Positions 26,746 to 36,373 are shown, counted from the stretch's first letter. The stretch is 64,000 nucleotides of DNA from Pseudomonas sp. MF4836 (GCF_002018875.1 NZ_MVOL01000003.1:434001-498000), one strand, 5' to 3'. The notes: generated from the letters alone by a model not told the origin. Translations and numbers: made by a program.

Positions 26746-28989
26746 ATGTCTAAAATAAATAATCAAGTTATCGCTTCAAGCTATGCCGCTGATGACAATA
26801 AGTTTGTTGGTGAGAAGGTCAGTCTTGATACTGCGACCCATGAAAAATACAAGAAAGAATATTCAAAATTCACAAAGCAAATTTTGAAAGATAATCCAGA
26901 CTTAAGCTTTGATTACTCACATTATCCCGCTTTAACCGTTTCTCATAATTACAGTGCTGTTGCTGTCATCACGCCAAAATTGACTGATGCCGGTGAAAAG
27001 GATTTCTCCAATACCTACGTTGCGTTGTTGGCTGATGCATTCAGACACACCGATACGCTCGACGCATTGAAGAATCTCATGCCAAGCATTGGTGTTGACT
27101 TCAATAAGTTTAGAGTGCGTGATGATTTGGGTGAGAAACAACAGCTTGTTGAAGACTCACTTGAAGCTATCAAAGATGGCTCCACTGATTTCAAGAATTA
27201 CACAAACCTTCGTCAAGCCATGAAGCCGCTCGCTGTCAAAGTAGCTGCTGAGGTTGAAGATGACTTTTCATTCTCAAACCCTGAACTAGCTAAAAATGAT
27301 AATGACTTGAATGAAGCTAATGAGGCTCGTAAGAACCTCAATGAAGATTACAATCCTAAAAACGTTGAAGACGTTTCTAAGAAGACAAAGCTTCATGATG
27401 GTATCAAGCAAGCTCTACATGACCAGAACGGTAGGGCGGCTGATGAAGATGATTGGCTAGAAAGACGTATGAAAGAATTGGATTTACATTTCAATCATCA
27501 CAAAACCCCAGCTTACAAGAATCTTCCTTTGCCGTTCATTCATGACGTGACCATTCATGATAAATACAACCGTGAGTTGTTGAGCTGGAGAACGGGTGGC
27601 GGTTCTATCAAAATTCATGAAGCGGGTATCTTCAATGAAAATGCTGGTCAATTGGCTGCTGAGGCTGCTTACAAGAAGTTTGGTCATGGCAAGGTTCACT
27701 TTAACGTCAGTGCCAGTGCAAGAGAACGCTACAAAGACAACCTAGGCATGATTTATGAACAGAAGCTAAATCAGTTGATTAAAGCCGGTTTTGAGCCAGA
27801 ACAGATTGTGTTCCACAAAGACTGGCAATACATGGTCAACGACAAAATCAAGGAAATGAAGAACCTTGCTGAGTTCGATCAAGCTACACCTGAGCAAGTG
27901 GCCGAAGCTGAGAAGGCTACGCAAGACTACAACGCCAAAAATCAGGATGTTGAAGGTGTCAAAGACGCACCTGATGCACCCGCTACGCCAGCCCCTGATG
28001 GTGTGCCTACTAAGGCCGCTCCGGTCGATTCTAGCCCTGTCAATGAACAGACCATACCTGACGTTCCAGTGTCTGCTGATGTGCCTGCAAAAGCCCCGGT
28101 TGCGGCTCCTGTAAAGCAATTCCGTAACAAGTGCTGCTTGGTCAAAACGATTTCTGGTAAGGACGGTGAGAATGCTGACCCTTCCAAAGACAAATACAAC
28201 CTTATAGGCCAGAAAGGCATGGTTGAGTCAATGACACCAGCGACCTTGAAGGAGGTTATCAAGGTGTTGGCTGGTCTTGAAGGTATCGACATTAAGCAAA
28301 TCGCTGGAACGTGGTTGAGTGATGAAAAGGTGGTGTCTTACTCCGAATTCAAGAAGGCTGAGACTGCTAGACATGAAGGTATGACTGAGGAACAAATCAA
28401 GGAATCCAAGGAAGAATACAGCTTCCCAGCGGCTTATGAAGTCCTCAAAGAAATGAAGGAAGCTGCCAAGCTCGCCCTAGCTTCACCAGATGTTGCTGTT
28501 GCTGATTTAGCCGTAGATGTGGCCGTTGATACTGTGGTCAACGCTGAGCTTCCTGCAGCGGCTGCTGAGCCTGTTGTGGGTGATGTGCCTGACTATGTGT
28601 CTGAGCAAATCCCTGACAACTACAATGATGACTATGATTTTGACAAAGACATTCTTGAAGGTGTGTTCACAAATTCCTTTGATGAACCGACTGTTGCTGA
28701 ACCAGCTCCATATTCCATTGAAGACACTGAGCGTTTCTTGGCTGAGGCTTTCGACATGCCAGAAGTCTTGGAGTCACCTGAGTATGCTGACTTGCAAAAA
28801 GCAAGATCAAAAGCATCTGGTGAAGAGCCAGAGCATAAAGCGAAGGTGGATGATTCAGGTATTGATTTCAATGATGCCGTTAGAGATTTGGCCGGTGAGA
28901 AAGAGAAAATTGAGAATGCTAAGAAAGTGGTCAAGTCTGCCATTGCAAACGAAACCCGCAAAATAAACTACAAAACTGAGGTGAAATGA
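26746..28989 (+). CDS. Large protein with an LPD7-like domain
   Basis: 747 residues. Residues about 255-370 (NRELLSWRTGGGSIKI ... AAEAAYKKFG ... VHFNVSASARERY) fit the LPD7 domain, found in relaxases and other large proteins carried by conjugative elements. The N-terminal ~240 residues are helical and unfamiliar. A Pro/Ala-rich linker (about 405-460) and an acidic C-terminal tail follow. No relaxase histidines are visible. A similar domain is present in the probable relaxase at 32261-34687, so the two may act together on transferred DNA. The gene overlaps the next by ATGA. Confidence 0.78.
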   Translation: MSKINNQVIASSYAADDNKFVGEKVSLDTATHEKYKKEYSKFTKQILKDNPDLSFDYSHYPALTVSHNYSAVAVITPKLTDAGEKDFSNTYVALLADAFRHTDTLDALKNLMPSIGVDFNKFRVRDDLGEKQQLVEDSLEAIKDGSTDFKNYTNLRQAMKPLAVKVAAEVEDDFSFSNPELAKNDNDLNEANEARKNLNEDYNPKNVEDVSKKTKLHDGIKQALHDQNGRAADEDDWLERRMKELDLHFNHHKTPAYKNLPLPFIHDVTIHDKYNRELLSWRTGGGSIKIHEAGIFNENAGQLAAEAAYKKFGHGKVHFNVSASARERYKDNLGMIYEQKLNQLIKAGFEPEQIVFHKDWQYMVNDKIKEMKNLAEFDQATPEQVAEAEKATQDYNAKNQDVEGVKDAPDAPATPAPDGVPTKAAPVDSSPVNEQTIPDVPVSADVPAKAPVAAPVKQFRNKCCLVKTISGKDGENADPSKDKYNLIGQKGMVESMTPATLKEVIKVLAGLEGIDIKQIAGTWLSDEKVVSYSEFKKAETARHEGMTEEQIKESKEEYSFPAAYEVLKEMKEAAKLALASPDVAVADLAVDVAVDTVVNAELPAAAAEPVVGDVPDYVSEQIPDNYNDDYDFDKDILEGVFTNSFDEPTVAEPAPYSIEDTERFLAEAFDMPEVLESPEYADLQKARSKASGEEPEHKAKVDDSGIDFNDAVRDLAGEKEKIENAKKVVKSAIANETRKINYKTEVK

Positions 28990-29732
28990 TGGGATTAAAT
29001 TTGAAGAATGAACATTTGTATGGAGTAAGAAAGCCAAAAACCTATGCTGATAAATTGTCAGCATTGGCTAAGCAATACCTGAACCAAAAGTACAAAGAGA
29101 AGCAAACAGCCTATTTCGGTGACGCTGATAATTTCTGTAAGACTTTTATGGGTGAGCCTAACCCATTCTTGTTAGAGTTGAAAAATTACACGCTACAAGA
29201 AATTGTAGTGAGAGATATTGTTGATTCGCTTTCAAGGGAGACATTGGATTTGGTGCGTGAAGAATTCACGGCTAGGGTATGTAAGGTTGAGGCTAATGAT
29301 ATTAAGGTTGTGCGTATTGACAACAATCAGCAAAAGCTAGCCATGATGTATGAAGAAAAGCTTGATATTTTAAAGGCTAGTAAATCTCAGTTGTTGAGCT
29401 TTGAAGTGTTTAAATTCAACAATGGGAAGACCTTCAACAGTGATACGACTGTTGCTGAGTATTTGAATGAGTTGTGCTATGAAATGGTGTTGTCTGACGC
29501 TCCTGACAATGAAAAGCAAGCGGCCTTCTTCAAAGAAGTGAACGTGTTGTTCTCTGAGTTCTTGAAAGCGTATGGCTTAGGTATCAAGAAAAAGTATCAG
29601 TTCAAGAATTCATCCAGCTTGAAAGGTGTGTTGAGTGATTTGGAAGTGAGGAATGAGGTTGTTTTTCACTCGAATTCTGAGATTGTAAGGAAGGTTTATA
29701 AGGATTCGTTTATGTTTGATAATGATTTTTAA
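28989..29732 (+). CDS. Hypothetical protein (247 aa)
   Basis: Follows the LPD7-like gene in one unit. Two adjacent ATGs (28986, 28989) exist; GAGGTG favours the second, although the first would give a classic ATGA overlap. Soluble, helical, Lys-rich. No known motif. A bidirectional terminator follows. Confidence 0.78.
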   Translation: MGLNLKNEHLYGVRKPKTYADKLSALAKQYLNQKYKEKQTAYFGDADNFCKTFMGEPNPFLLELKNYTLQEIVVRDIVDSLSRETLDLVREEFTARVCKVEANDIKVVRIDNNQQKLAMMYEEKLDILKASKSQLLSFEVFKFNNGKTFNSDTTVAEYLNELCYEMVLSDAPDNEKQAAFFKEVNVLFSEFLKAYGLGIKKKYQFKNSSSLKGVLSDLEVRNEVVFHSNSEIVRKVYKDSFMFDNDF

Positions 29733-29755
29733 AAAAACCAGCTACGGCTGGTTTG
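29732..29755. terminator. Bidirectional terminator
   Basis: AAACCAGC / GCTGGTTT stem between two convergent genes. Confidence 0.85.
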
Positions 29756-29756
29756 T

Positions 29757-30428
29757 TTAATTAAAGTTCAGGGTTGATTTCTTTTCTTCTGTTTTTTCGC
29801 TGCCATCCATCACAATATCATCTTCTTTGCTCAAAACTGGAGGGGGTTCAGTAGCCGTACCACTGTCGGTTGATTTCGATGGTTCTTCTTCTGAGAGAAT
29901 TCCAGCGGCGTGAAGCTCCTTGAAGACTTTTGTTTTGATTGCACTTAACCTAACCTCTATGGGCTGCAACAGCTTTGAACAGTTGTCATTCCAGAAAACC
30001 ACTAAATCAAGGTTGCTGGTATTATCAATGCTTGGGTTCGCTTCAATTATCTTCTTTGCGATTTTTCGTAATAGCTCCATGTGGTTAGCCTTGCATTTGT
30101 ATAAGAAGTCTTTCCGCTCATATTCTATGATTAGCTGGATGATTTGATATTCATCTTTTAACTGTTCAAGCTCTTCTGGATGGAATTCATTTCTGTTCTT
30201 CATTTCCTGCTCACGTATCCTCATAATCTGATAGGCATCACGCAAACCATGTTTGAAAGCATGGTCAAGAAAAATACGTTCAACCTTGTCATGTGATAGG
30301 TTGAGGCTTTTCAATTTAAGCTGATTATTGGGCGTAGCGATAAAGTCAGAATCATCTTGTGAATCTGGTGGTTCCACTGCAATAGCATTAGCGGATTTAA
30401 ACAGTGAGAGAAATTTACTCCACATCAT
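29757..30428 (-). CDS. Hypothetical protein (223 aa)
   Basis: Last gene of a four-gene minus-strand operon. Two consecutive ATGs (30428, 30425) are possible. The N terminus overlaps the previous gene by 14 bp. Helical and charged, with a Ser/Thr/Glu-rich tail. Function unknown. Confidence 0.75.
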   Translation of the reverse strand: MMWSKFLSLFKSANAIAVEPPDSQDDSDFIATPNNQLKLKSLNLSHDKVERIFLDHAFKHGLRDAYQIMRIREQEMKNRNEFHPEELEQLKDEYQIIQLIIEYERKDFLYKCKANHMELLRKIAKKIIEANPSIDNTSNLDLVVFWNDNCSKLLQPIEVRLSAIKTKVFKELHAAGILSEEEPSKSTDSGTATEPPPVLSKEDDIVMDGSEKTEEKKSTLNFN

Positions 30429-30582
30429 CTACCTGACGTGGTTTATCTTTTAAGTTCTCATCAAAAATGTCTGCCATGTCTTTAAGGATTTCAGCCTTCT
30501 CATCTGGTTTAATATGGCAATTCTCTTTTTTCAAGAATTCATCCCACTTGTTTAAGAAATGGTTGGTTGACTGATTATTCAT
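30415..30582 (-). CDS. Small hypothetical protein (55 aa)
   Basis: The start at 30582 is chosen because GGAG is 7 bases upstream; it overlaps the stop of the preceding gene by 8 bp. Charged and helical. Its tight coupling on both sides supports it being real. Confidence 0.65.
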   Translation of the reverse strand: MNNQSTNHFLNKWDEFLKKENCHIKPDEKAEILKDMADIFDENLKDKPRQVDDVE

Positions 30583-31390
30583 TTGGTTTCTCCGGTTCAT
30601 TGATTATGTTGTTTATGATTTCACTTTTGATTTCTTCCTTTGTGGTTTTAGAAGTGGCATCAGGTTTTTCAGCTTTGTAAATGGCATAAGTTCCTAGTTT
30701 TCCATCTAGACCACTTTCAAGGTTCTTGTAGTAAGTGGCATCTTTATACATGTCTATCTTTTCTTTTTCGCCATTTGTCCATTCGATTTGAAGGCCATAA
30801 TTATTGAACAGCAAATCTTTGTAACTGGCTTTGAATAGGGTAGTGGTTTCAGGTTTATCTTTACTTCTTGAATACTTGAAAGCGGTGATAGACTTAATCG
30901 CTGGCTTACCGCCGTTGTTTTCTTCTATCTGCGTATTTAGAGCCGCTTCTATGAGGTCTAGGTTAGCTCTTTTCTTACCTTCATCATCGACAAAAAACGT
31001 TTCATATTTCTTCATGACAAGCTGGGCTTCAAAGATGTGAACCGTTTTGTGTTTCAACGCTACACGCACTTTCAACAGCTTGTTGTGAGTTTCTATGTGC
31101 TTGGTGAGTTCTGCTAAGTAGTCTTCGCTGTACGCTGTATCAACATCACTTCTTTTGACGATGTAGGCTCTCAAAACGGGAATGATGTTTGGCGTATGGT
31201 TATGATGGTTGTAGGGACTGCAAATGTACTTATTGAAGTCTTTAAGGTTTTCATGAAATTTCAGTAAGCCTACCTTCTTGGTTAGTACCTTACTTTTCTC
31301 TTCGACGCGAGTAGCGGACTCGGCCAAAGCACCTTTCATTTTCTCATAACCAGCTTGTAGCTGTTCGTGCGTATATTTATCATTGCTCAT
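30575..31390 (-). CDS. Hypothetical protein (271 aa)
   Basis: Soluble; N-terminal helix, then a mixed domain with YNHHNHTP near residue 60 and a C-terminal Lys/Glu tail. No known motif. Second in the operon, 12 bp after the 154-aa gene. Confidence 0.78.
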   Translation of the reverse strand: MSNDKYTHEQLQAGYEKMKGALAESATRVEEKSKVLTKKVGLLKFHENLKDFNKYICSPYNHHNHTPNIIPVLRAYIVKRSDVDTAYSEDYLAELTKHIETHNKLLKVRVALKHKTVHIFEAQLVMKKYETFFVDDEGKKRANLDLIEAALNTQIEENNGGKPAIKSITAFKYSRSKDKPETTTLFKASYKDLLFNNYGLQIEWTNGEKEKIDMYKDATYYKNLESGLDGKLGTYAIYKAEKPDATSKTTKEEIKSEIINNIINEPEKPNE

Positions 31391-31402
31391 GGTTTCCTCA
31401 TG

Positions 31403-31867
31403 TTAGTTGTTAATCAATAGATTTTCAATCTTGTGAATAATCTGTTTGTGTTTATCGTTAAATTTTTTTCTGACTGGTTGAGTCAGGTAGATGTAATCCA
31501 TGTCAACGCTATTCTTGTCAAAGGTCATCAGCATTTCATTCTTGTTGTATGAAGAGGGGTCAATCTCTAAAATTCTATTTTGAGTGAAGCTTGCTGTCTT
31601 GGCTTCAATGGTCAATTTTCTGAATTCTTCAATGTCTACTTTGATAAGCTCGTAAAGTTCTTTGAACAGTTCATTACACACTTCAACCTTTTCTTTCTTT
31701 CGAGGGCTGATAGCTTTTGCCCTATGGCGTAAAGCGTCATACATGCCAAGGTTGACCACGCTGAAAAGATTGTTTAAGTGGGTTTCTGGTAATTCAAAGG
31801 TTGAATCAATTGCAATGTCTACCAGCTTATCTACTACATCAGATGTGTATTTCTTAGTGAACTTCAT
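31403..31867 (-). CDS. Hypothetical protein (154 aa)
   Basis: First gene of the four-gene operon, with AGGAAAAT before the ATG. Helical and basic. Family unknown. Confidence 0.78.
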   Translation of the reverse strand: MKFTKKYTSDVVDKLVDIAIDSTFELPETHLNNLFSVVNLGMYDALRHRAKAISPRKKEKVEVCNELFKELYELIKVDIEEFRKLTIEAKTASFTQNRILEIDPSSYNKNEMLMTFDKNSVDMDYIYLTQPVRKKFNDKHKQIIHKIENLLINN

Positions 31868-31939
31868 TTAATTTTCCTATTGTTATAATTCCATAATATC
31901 ATATAAATAACCTTGTTCAATAATTTCGTTATACAAATA

Positions 31940-31967
31940 TTGAAATCCAGTTTGATTTTGGTAGAAT
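31940..31967 (+). promoter_or_regulatory. Promoter of the 74-aa gene
   Basis: TTGAAA-N16-TAGAAT on the plus strand. Confidence 0.6.
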
Positions 31968-31993
31968 GATAGTAACTAACAATTTTGAATATT

Positions 31994-32218
31994 ATGAACA
32001 CAAACAACGAAAGCATACTCACAAATGAAGAAAAAGAATTTATAGCGTCGTTGGTGGCGTTAGAAAGGTTTGATGATGGGTTTGATTATGACTATGAATT
32101 AGACAATCCATTCAGCAATTATGATGAAGCTGATTTTGATAGAGAGACAAGCAACCGCTTGATGGAAGAATACAGAAAGTCAGTGTTGATAGAATTGTTA
32201 GATAATCCATTTGAGTGA
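31994..32218 (+). CDS. Small acidic protein (74 aa)
   Basis: The ATG at 31994 is preferred to the TTG three codons upstream. About a third of residues are Asp/Glu, which may indicate a DNA-mimic or a partner-binding peptide. It is a single-gene unit with its own promoter and terminator. Ocr-type and Ard-type antirestriction proteins are similarly acidic, but no sequence likeness is seen. Confidence 0.7.
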   Translation: MNTNNESILTNEEKEFIASLVALERFDDGFDYDYELDNPFSNYDEADFDRETSNRLMEEYRKSVLIELLDNPFE

Positions 32219-32235
32219 TGGATAGAGAAATAAAC

Positions 32236-32260
32236 TAAACCCCTTGATGGGGTTTTTGTT
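32236..32260. terminator. Bidirectional terminator
   Basis: AAACCCC / GGGGTTT stem between the 74-aa gene and the relaxase-like gene. Confidence 0.85.
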
Positions 32261-34687
32261 TTACTTTGTTTTAGGTTTTGTGGCTTTAAGCTCATCAGCT
32301 TGGGCTTTTCTTTCTTGTTCAGCACGTTCTCTGGCCCTGATTTCATCAAGGTTACGTTTCACAATGTCAGCTTCCGTCTCTGGTTTAGCAGGTGCCGGGG
32401 TAGCAGGTGGGGTAGGTGTTGAAGCTACTGCCGGTTGAGCTGGTGGTGTGACTGGTAGCACTGGTGCTACTGGTGTGACCGTTACCACTGGTTTTGCCGG
32501 GGCTTCTTCAACCTTGACTACATCCACTGGCTTGAACCTCTCAAGAGCTTTCTGAGCCTGTTCCAAGCGGTTAGGGCATTCCAGCTTCACCAACTCCAGT
32601 ATCTGGTGATACATCGTGGTGAGTTCTGCCGGTGCCTTCGTGTCTGGATCTGCGGGTAGAGCCTTGTGCTTCGATTTCTTGGGTGGGTGATTGACCATGA
32701 GCGGGTCAAGGCCAGCTTTGAGCAAGTCAACGAAAGCGAACGCGATAGGGCTTCTGTCTACGCTTTTCCACTGGTTTGAGACGGTCTTAATGTCGAACAC
32801 CTGCCCGGTGGCTTTGTAGGCCGTAATCGCTCGTTGGTTGGCTTCACGCACGGCCAACGCTTTCTTCTGCAGCTCGATCTTCAACCACTGCTCATCATCT
32901 GGTGTAGGGGTGTACCCTTCGACCTTCAAGCCAAGCATGGAAGCCTCACGCCAGATGTTTTGGGCTTTGCGTGTGGTTCCCTGACTGGTGATGACTACCG
33001 TTGAGTACCCATTCTCTAAATACATCTGAGCCAGTGCCCTAGCCGCTGCTGGGCTTTCGCTGGTCAAGCTGGTTTTGAGGCTGTCGCTGGTGTATTCCCT
33101 TACCACTATGGCTTGTCGCTGGAATCGCTTGTCATAGAAGACGCCACGGTCAAAGGTCAGGTAGTTCTTGAGGGTGATGCCGAACTGCCCCCCGTTGTCT
33201 GACATGTATTCAGGGATACCGGCATAGTCATACATGAATTTCTTCTTGTAGCTGAAACCCTTCTTCCACTGGGTACCAGAAAGCTCAATGTCAGGCTCTG
33301 GTAACAGGCCGGGGTCTTTGCGTGTGGCTTTGGTTTTGCGGTGACGGTTCGCTTCACGCACGGCACGGATAGCGTCAATGGTGGCCGGGTCGTTGAGGTC
33401 AATGGGTAGGTCTTTCTTGAACGATATACCCAGCTTGGACATGGAAACCTCAGTGTCAGTATCTACTAGGTAGACGCTGAATCCCTGGAGCGTGCCAGTC
33501 TTGGTAAGGTTGGGTAGCAAGAAGACGTTGTGAGCCTCGAGGGCGGCGTTAAGGTCGGTGAATGACTGGTGGTCAGGGTTCTTCAATATCTCTACAACCT
33601 CGGCCATCAGATTTTTCGTTTTGTAATGTCTTATGTGTTCGGCTTTCATCTTCTCATCTGGAGCCTGTTTTTCATCATTAAAAAGGTTGATAGCACGCAC
33701 AAGCTCTTTCTTTCCGAACTTACCAGTACCGGCACAATATTTCAGGTTGTAGGTCTTATCACCCCACTTGACCAGCAAGGCGTCTTTGCTGGATTCAGGG
33801 TTAGGGTTAGCGATGATTGAAACGTTATGTTCAGCCATAGCTTTCTTCTGTGCTTCTGGTGAAGGGCTTTTGAAAACCTTACGCATCATCGACTGGAAAG
33901 CTTTGTATTCCTTTTCACTAGGGGGTATGAAACGTTCCTGAGCTGCAAGGGTGTTGGTTTTGTCTAGGTACTGGCTGAACGCTGGTGAATTCTCCAAATG
34001 TATCAACGCCCAAAACATTCTGAGCTTGGTGTTATTTAGGTCAAGGTTCTTGCCATCATACGACTTGCTAAGCATTGGGATATGAAGGTGTGACTTGTAC
34101 ACGCCATCCTCTATTTTTATGTGCGGTACTGGAAAGGTTGGATAGTTATCTTCTTTTTCTCTGGTGAATAGCTTGGTGAATTCGACACGCATATCAAGAA
34201 GTAATCTGACTTGCTGCTTCTCTGACAATCTTGCTGCTTCTTGTGGGGAAATGGTCAAGAAGTGGTCATAGACATAATAGGCTTTCATGATTTCCGCACG
34301 TTCAGCTTCTGTTGCACCTTTCAAGCTCTGGTTCTTTTTCAACTGCTTTAATTCGGCTGGGGTAGCGTGCTTTTCCCATTCTTCAATCAATGCATCTGCT
34401 ACGGCATAGCTGTATTCATCAAGCTTCTGTTTGTAGCAAGATTGGCCGTGGTAAACGAATGGAAAGGGTAGGGCTACCAACGCTGTTAGCTCGGTTGGGA
34501 TTCGCTGAATGATACCTTGTTCTTTCAGGTGGATTGATTCAGATATGAGATACTTGATGACTGATTTCAAGCCTTCTCTGGTGTGGATAAATTCACGAGC
34601 CTTGGAGACAAATTTCTTCCCACCTTTGGCTTTCTGAATCTTCTGTTTATTGTCGTGGTCAGCTTCCATCGCTGCTGCTGTTGTCAT
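32261..34687 (-). CDS. Probable relaxase (divergent MOBP-like) with LPD7 domain
   Basis: 808 residues. Residues 38-50 (EGLKSVIKYLISE) resemble the RP4 TraI motif I region (FAELVKYITDE), where the strand-transfer tyrosine family sits nearby; residues 189-203 show H-x10-HLHIPM, a plausible three-histidine metal site (H189, H200, H202). Residues about 495-610 fit an LPD7 domain. The C-terminal ~200 residues are Pro/Ala/Thr-rich and then Lys-rich. It overlaps the upstream putative DNA-binding protein by ATGA. A relaxase would nick oriT and lead the strand. The call rests on context plus motif resemblance. Confidence 0.6.
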   Translation of the reverse strand: MTTAAAMEADHDNKQKIQKAKGGKKFVSKAREFIHTREGLKSVIKYLISESIHLKEQGIIQRIPTELTALVALPFPFVYHGQSCYKQKLDEYSYAVADALIEEWEKHATPAELKQLKKNQSLKGATEAERAEIMKAYYVYDHFLTISPQEAARLSEKQQVRLLLDMRVEFTKLFTREKEDNYPTFPVPHIKIEDGVYKSHLHIPMLSKSYDGKNLDLNNTKLRMFWALIHLENSPAFSQYLDKTNTLAAQERFIPPSEKEYKAFQSMMRKVFKSPSPEAQKKAMAEHNVSIIANPNPESSKDALLVKWGDKTYNLKYCAGTGKFGKKELVRAINLFNDEKQAPDEKMKAEHIRHYKTKNLMAEVVEILKNPDHQSFTDLNAALEAHNVFLLPNLTKTGTLQGFSVYLVDTDTEVSMSKLGISFKKDLPIDLNDPATIDAIRAVREANRHRKTKATRKDPGLLPEPDIELSGTQWKKGFSYKKKFMYDYAGIPEYMSDNGGQFGITLKNYLTFDRGVFYDKRFQRQAIVVREYTSDSLKTSLTSESPAAARALAQMYLENGYSTVVITSQGTTRKAQNIWREASMLGLKVEGYTPTPDDEQWLKIELQKKALAVREANQRAITAYKATGQVFDIKTVSNQWKSVDRSPIAFAFVDLLKAGLDPLMVNHPPKKSKHKALPADPDTKAPAELTTMYHQILELVKLECPNRLEQAQKALERFKPVDVVKVEEAPAKPVVTVTPVAPVLPVTPPAQPAVASTPTPPATPAPAKPETEADIVKRNLDEIRARERAEQERKAQADELKATKPKTK

Positions 34688-35499
34688 GTTGTACCTTTAA
34701 TTTCGTTAGCTTTTTTGTTGAGAGAAACAATCCCCTTAAATAGTTCTTCAATGCCCGTTGAGCTGCCTTCAAGCAAGCTGGTGTTGATAGCGTGGTTGAG
34801 GTCGTTCCACTGGGTCAGCAACGCATCAGCACGTTTGTATTGCTCTGTGTTGACATGCTCTATTAGGAACTCAACCTTGCTTTGAATGGCGTGCTTTAAT
34901 GCTCGACGGTTGTAGGCATCAGGACGTTGACCAGCTTGGAAGACGCCATTGTTTTTGAAGTTGCTGGCATAGACGGTGCTGGTGTGACGTGAGTAGAAAT
35001 TTCTCTTGCGTGGTAGCCTTTCATTCACGTCAATTTCACTGAGACGCCTTTTGAAACGTTCAGCTTCTTTGGACGTATCAGCTTCATGTCGAACGTTGCC
35101 AGTGATCATAGAACCTATCGACTTTGCAAGATTTTCAACTTGGTCTTGAAAGGTGGTAAGAATGTTAACAGAGGCTACATTCTTGAGTTTCTTAAACCCA
35201 GTTTCAACCTTCTGAACCTCTGCAATCGCCAACGGTAATTTCTTAACGTTAGCGTTCTTCAAGACTTCTTTGACTATCTGAATTGACTGTGTTGATTGTG
35301 AACCAATGTTGTTCATCAGCTTTTTAGATTCACGGCCAGATTGACTACGGGTCAAAGCCTTACCATTGAGTATCATGTCAACAAGTGAGTTGACGTTATT
35401 GATACCATACGTGAAGGCAATTTCATTAAGTAGGTTGACGTAGGAAGGGTTTAGCTTCAGTTCAATCTTCTTGTTTCTTTTCTCCTTTGGTGCGTTCAT
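34684..35499 (-). CDS. Probable relaxosome accessory protein (271 aa)
   Basis: The N terminus (KRNKKIELKLNPSYVNLLNEIAFTYGINNVNSLVDMIL, given in part here) has the spacing of a ribbon-helix-helix fold: basic strand IELKL, then two helices with a turn at YGINN. RHH proteins such as NikA or MobC guide relaxases to oriT. The rest is helical and basic. The gene overlaps the relaxase-like gene by 4 bp and follows the coiled-coil gene by 11 bp. Confidence 0.6.
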   Translation of the reverse strand: MNAPKEKRNKKIELKLNPSYVNLLNEIAFTYGINNVNSLVDMILNGKALTRSQSGRESKKLMNNIGSQSTQSIQIVKEVLKNANVKKLPLAIAEVQKVETGFKKLKNVASVNILTTFQDQVENLAKSIGSMITGNVRHEADTSKEAERFKRRLSEIDVNERLPRKRNFYSRHTSTVYASNFKNNGVFQAGQRPDAYNRRALKHAIQSKVEFLIEHVNTEQYKRADALLTQWNDLNHAINTSLLEGSSTGIEELFKGIVSLNKKANEIKGTT

Positions 35500-35510
35500 C
35501 TAGTCCTCTG

Positions 35511-35918
35511 TTAGTGGTTCTTTGATAGAGCTGATTTGACCTGCTCCAAGGTGGTGTAGCCTAGTGACTTCAAGTATTTCAAAATCTGTTCATGGTTCTT
35601 CTTGGTAACGATTTCTTCTAACAGCTTGTCGATGCGATTAAGCACAATCTTGAACGTGTCCCTATCCAAACGAGCTTGTTCTATCTCATGAGACTTAGAC
35701 TTGATTTTCTCCTTAGCGGTTTCAAGAGCATCTGGATTATCAAGCAAATCAAAAGCGTTAGATTTAAGCTCACGTTCTTCATGTTCAAGTTTTGCAAGAA
35801 GCCTTTCATTGTCTTGCTTTTGCTTCTCATATTTTGTTCTGCTTCTGGTCAATTCATAATCGCCAGTTGTTGAAAGTTTGTTGATGATTCCATCAGCCAA
35901 AATAATTGGTGTAGTCAT
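35511..35918 (-). CDS. Coiled-coil protein, first gene of the mobilization-like operon
   Basis: 135 residues; about 25-90 form a strong charged coiled coil (KYEKQKQDNERLLAKLEHEE). No signal or membrane segment. It leads the operon that continues into the RHH-like and relaxase-like genes, and lies beside a cluster of TGTCTACCGT repeats. A structural part of the relaxosome is plausible. Confidence 0.78.
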   Translation of the reverse strand: MTTPIILADGIINKLSTTGDYELTRSRTKYEKQKQDNERLLAKLEHEERELKSNAFDLLDNPDALETAKEKIKSKSHEIEQARLDRDTFKIVLNRIDKLLEEIVTKKNHEQILKYLKSLGYTTLEQVKSALSKNH

Positions 35919-36373
35919 TTATAGCTCCTATTAGTTAAATGATAAGAAAGAATAGTTCTATCTATACTTTAAATATTATCATACTAATTAGGGTAGTCAA
36001 TTAAGTGGCTATTATTTGATAGTTAGGTAGGGCAATATTTAGGGATGTTGCTATACAAATTTAGCTTGAAATACAAGACAACTGAAAGGCGTCAGAAAAC
36101 TATTTGACGGTAGACAAATACATACATCTTGCTTTAATGATTTCTTTAGCTTGTAGATAGTGTCTACCGTATGGTGTCTACCGTCATGTGTCTACCGTTG
36201 AGAAATGATGTGTCTACCGTTGCATGTCTACCGTGTGAAGTTTTCTGCAGGTCAAATGCCTTAGCTGGGTTTTGATGTTCTTTGGTCAATAAAATTTTAG
36301 CATTATAATACGTGGTTCATTTGCAATAAATTAACTGCATGGTAATATTAAAATATCAACATCGTTATTGTAT
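35919..36373. other. Divergent intergenic region with repeat cluster
   Basis: 455 bp between the mobilization-like operon and the membrane-protein operon. It carries the TGTCTACCGT repeats (see next entry) and AT-rich promoter sequence on each side. No gene. Confidence 0.7.
36107..36234. repeat. TGTCTACCGT repeats: five direct and one inverted copy
   Basis: Direct copies begin at 36161, 36175, 36189, 36211 and 36225 (spacing 14, 14, 22, 14); the inverted copy ACGGTAGACA is at 36107-36116. Such a set next to a putative relaxase operon could be oriT accessory sites, an operator for both divergent operons, or a second origin. The sequence alone does not decide. Confidence 0.85.

Noticed and set aside
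31994..32218. Ocr/ArdA-type DNA mimic
   Set aside because: The 74-aa protein is acidic, but acidity alone is not enough and no sequence match is seen.
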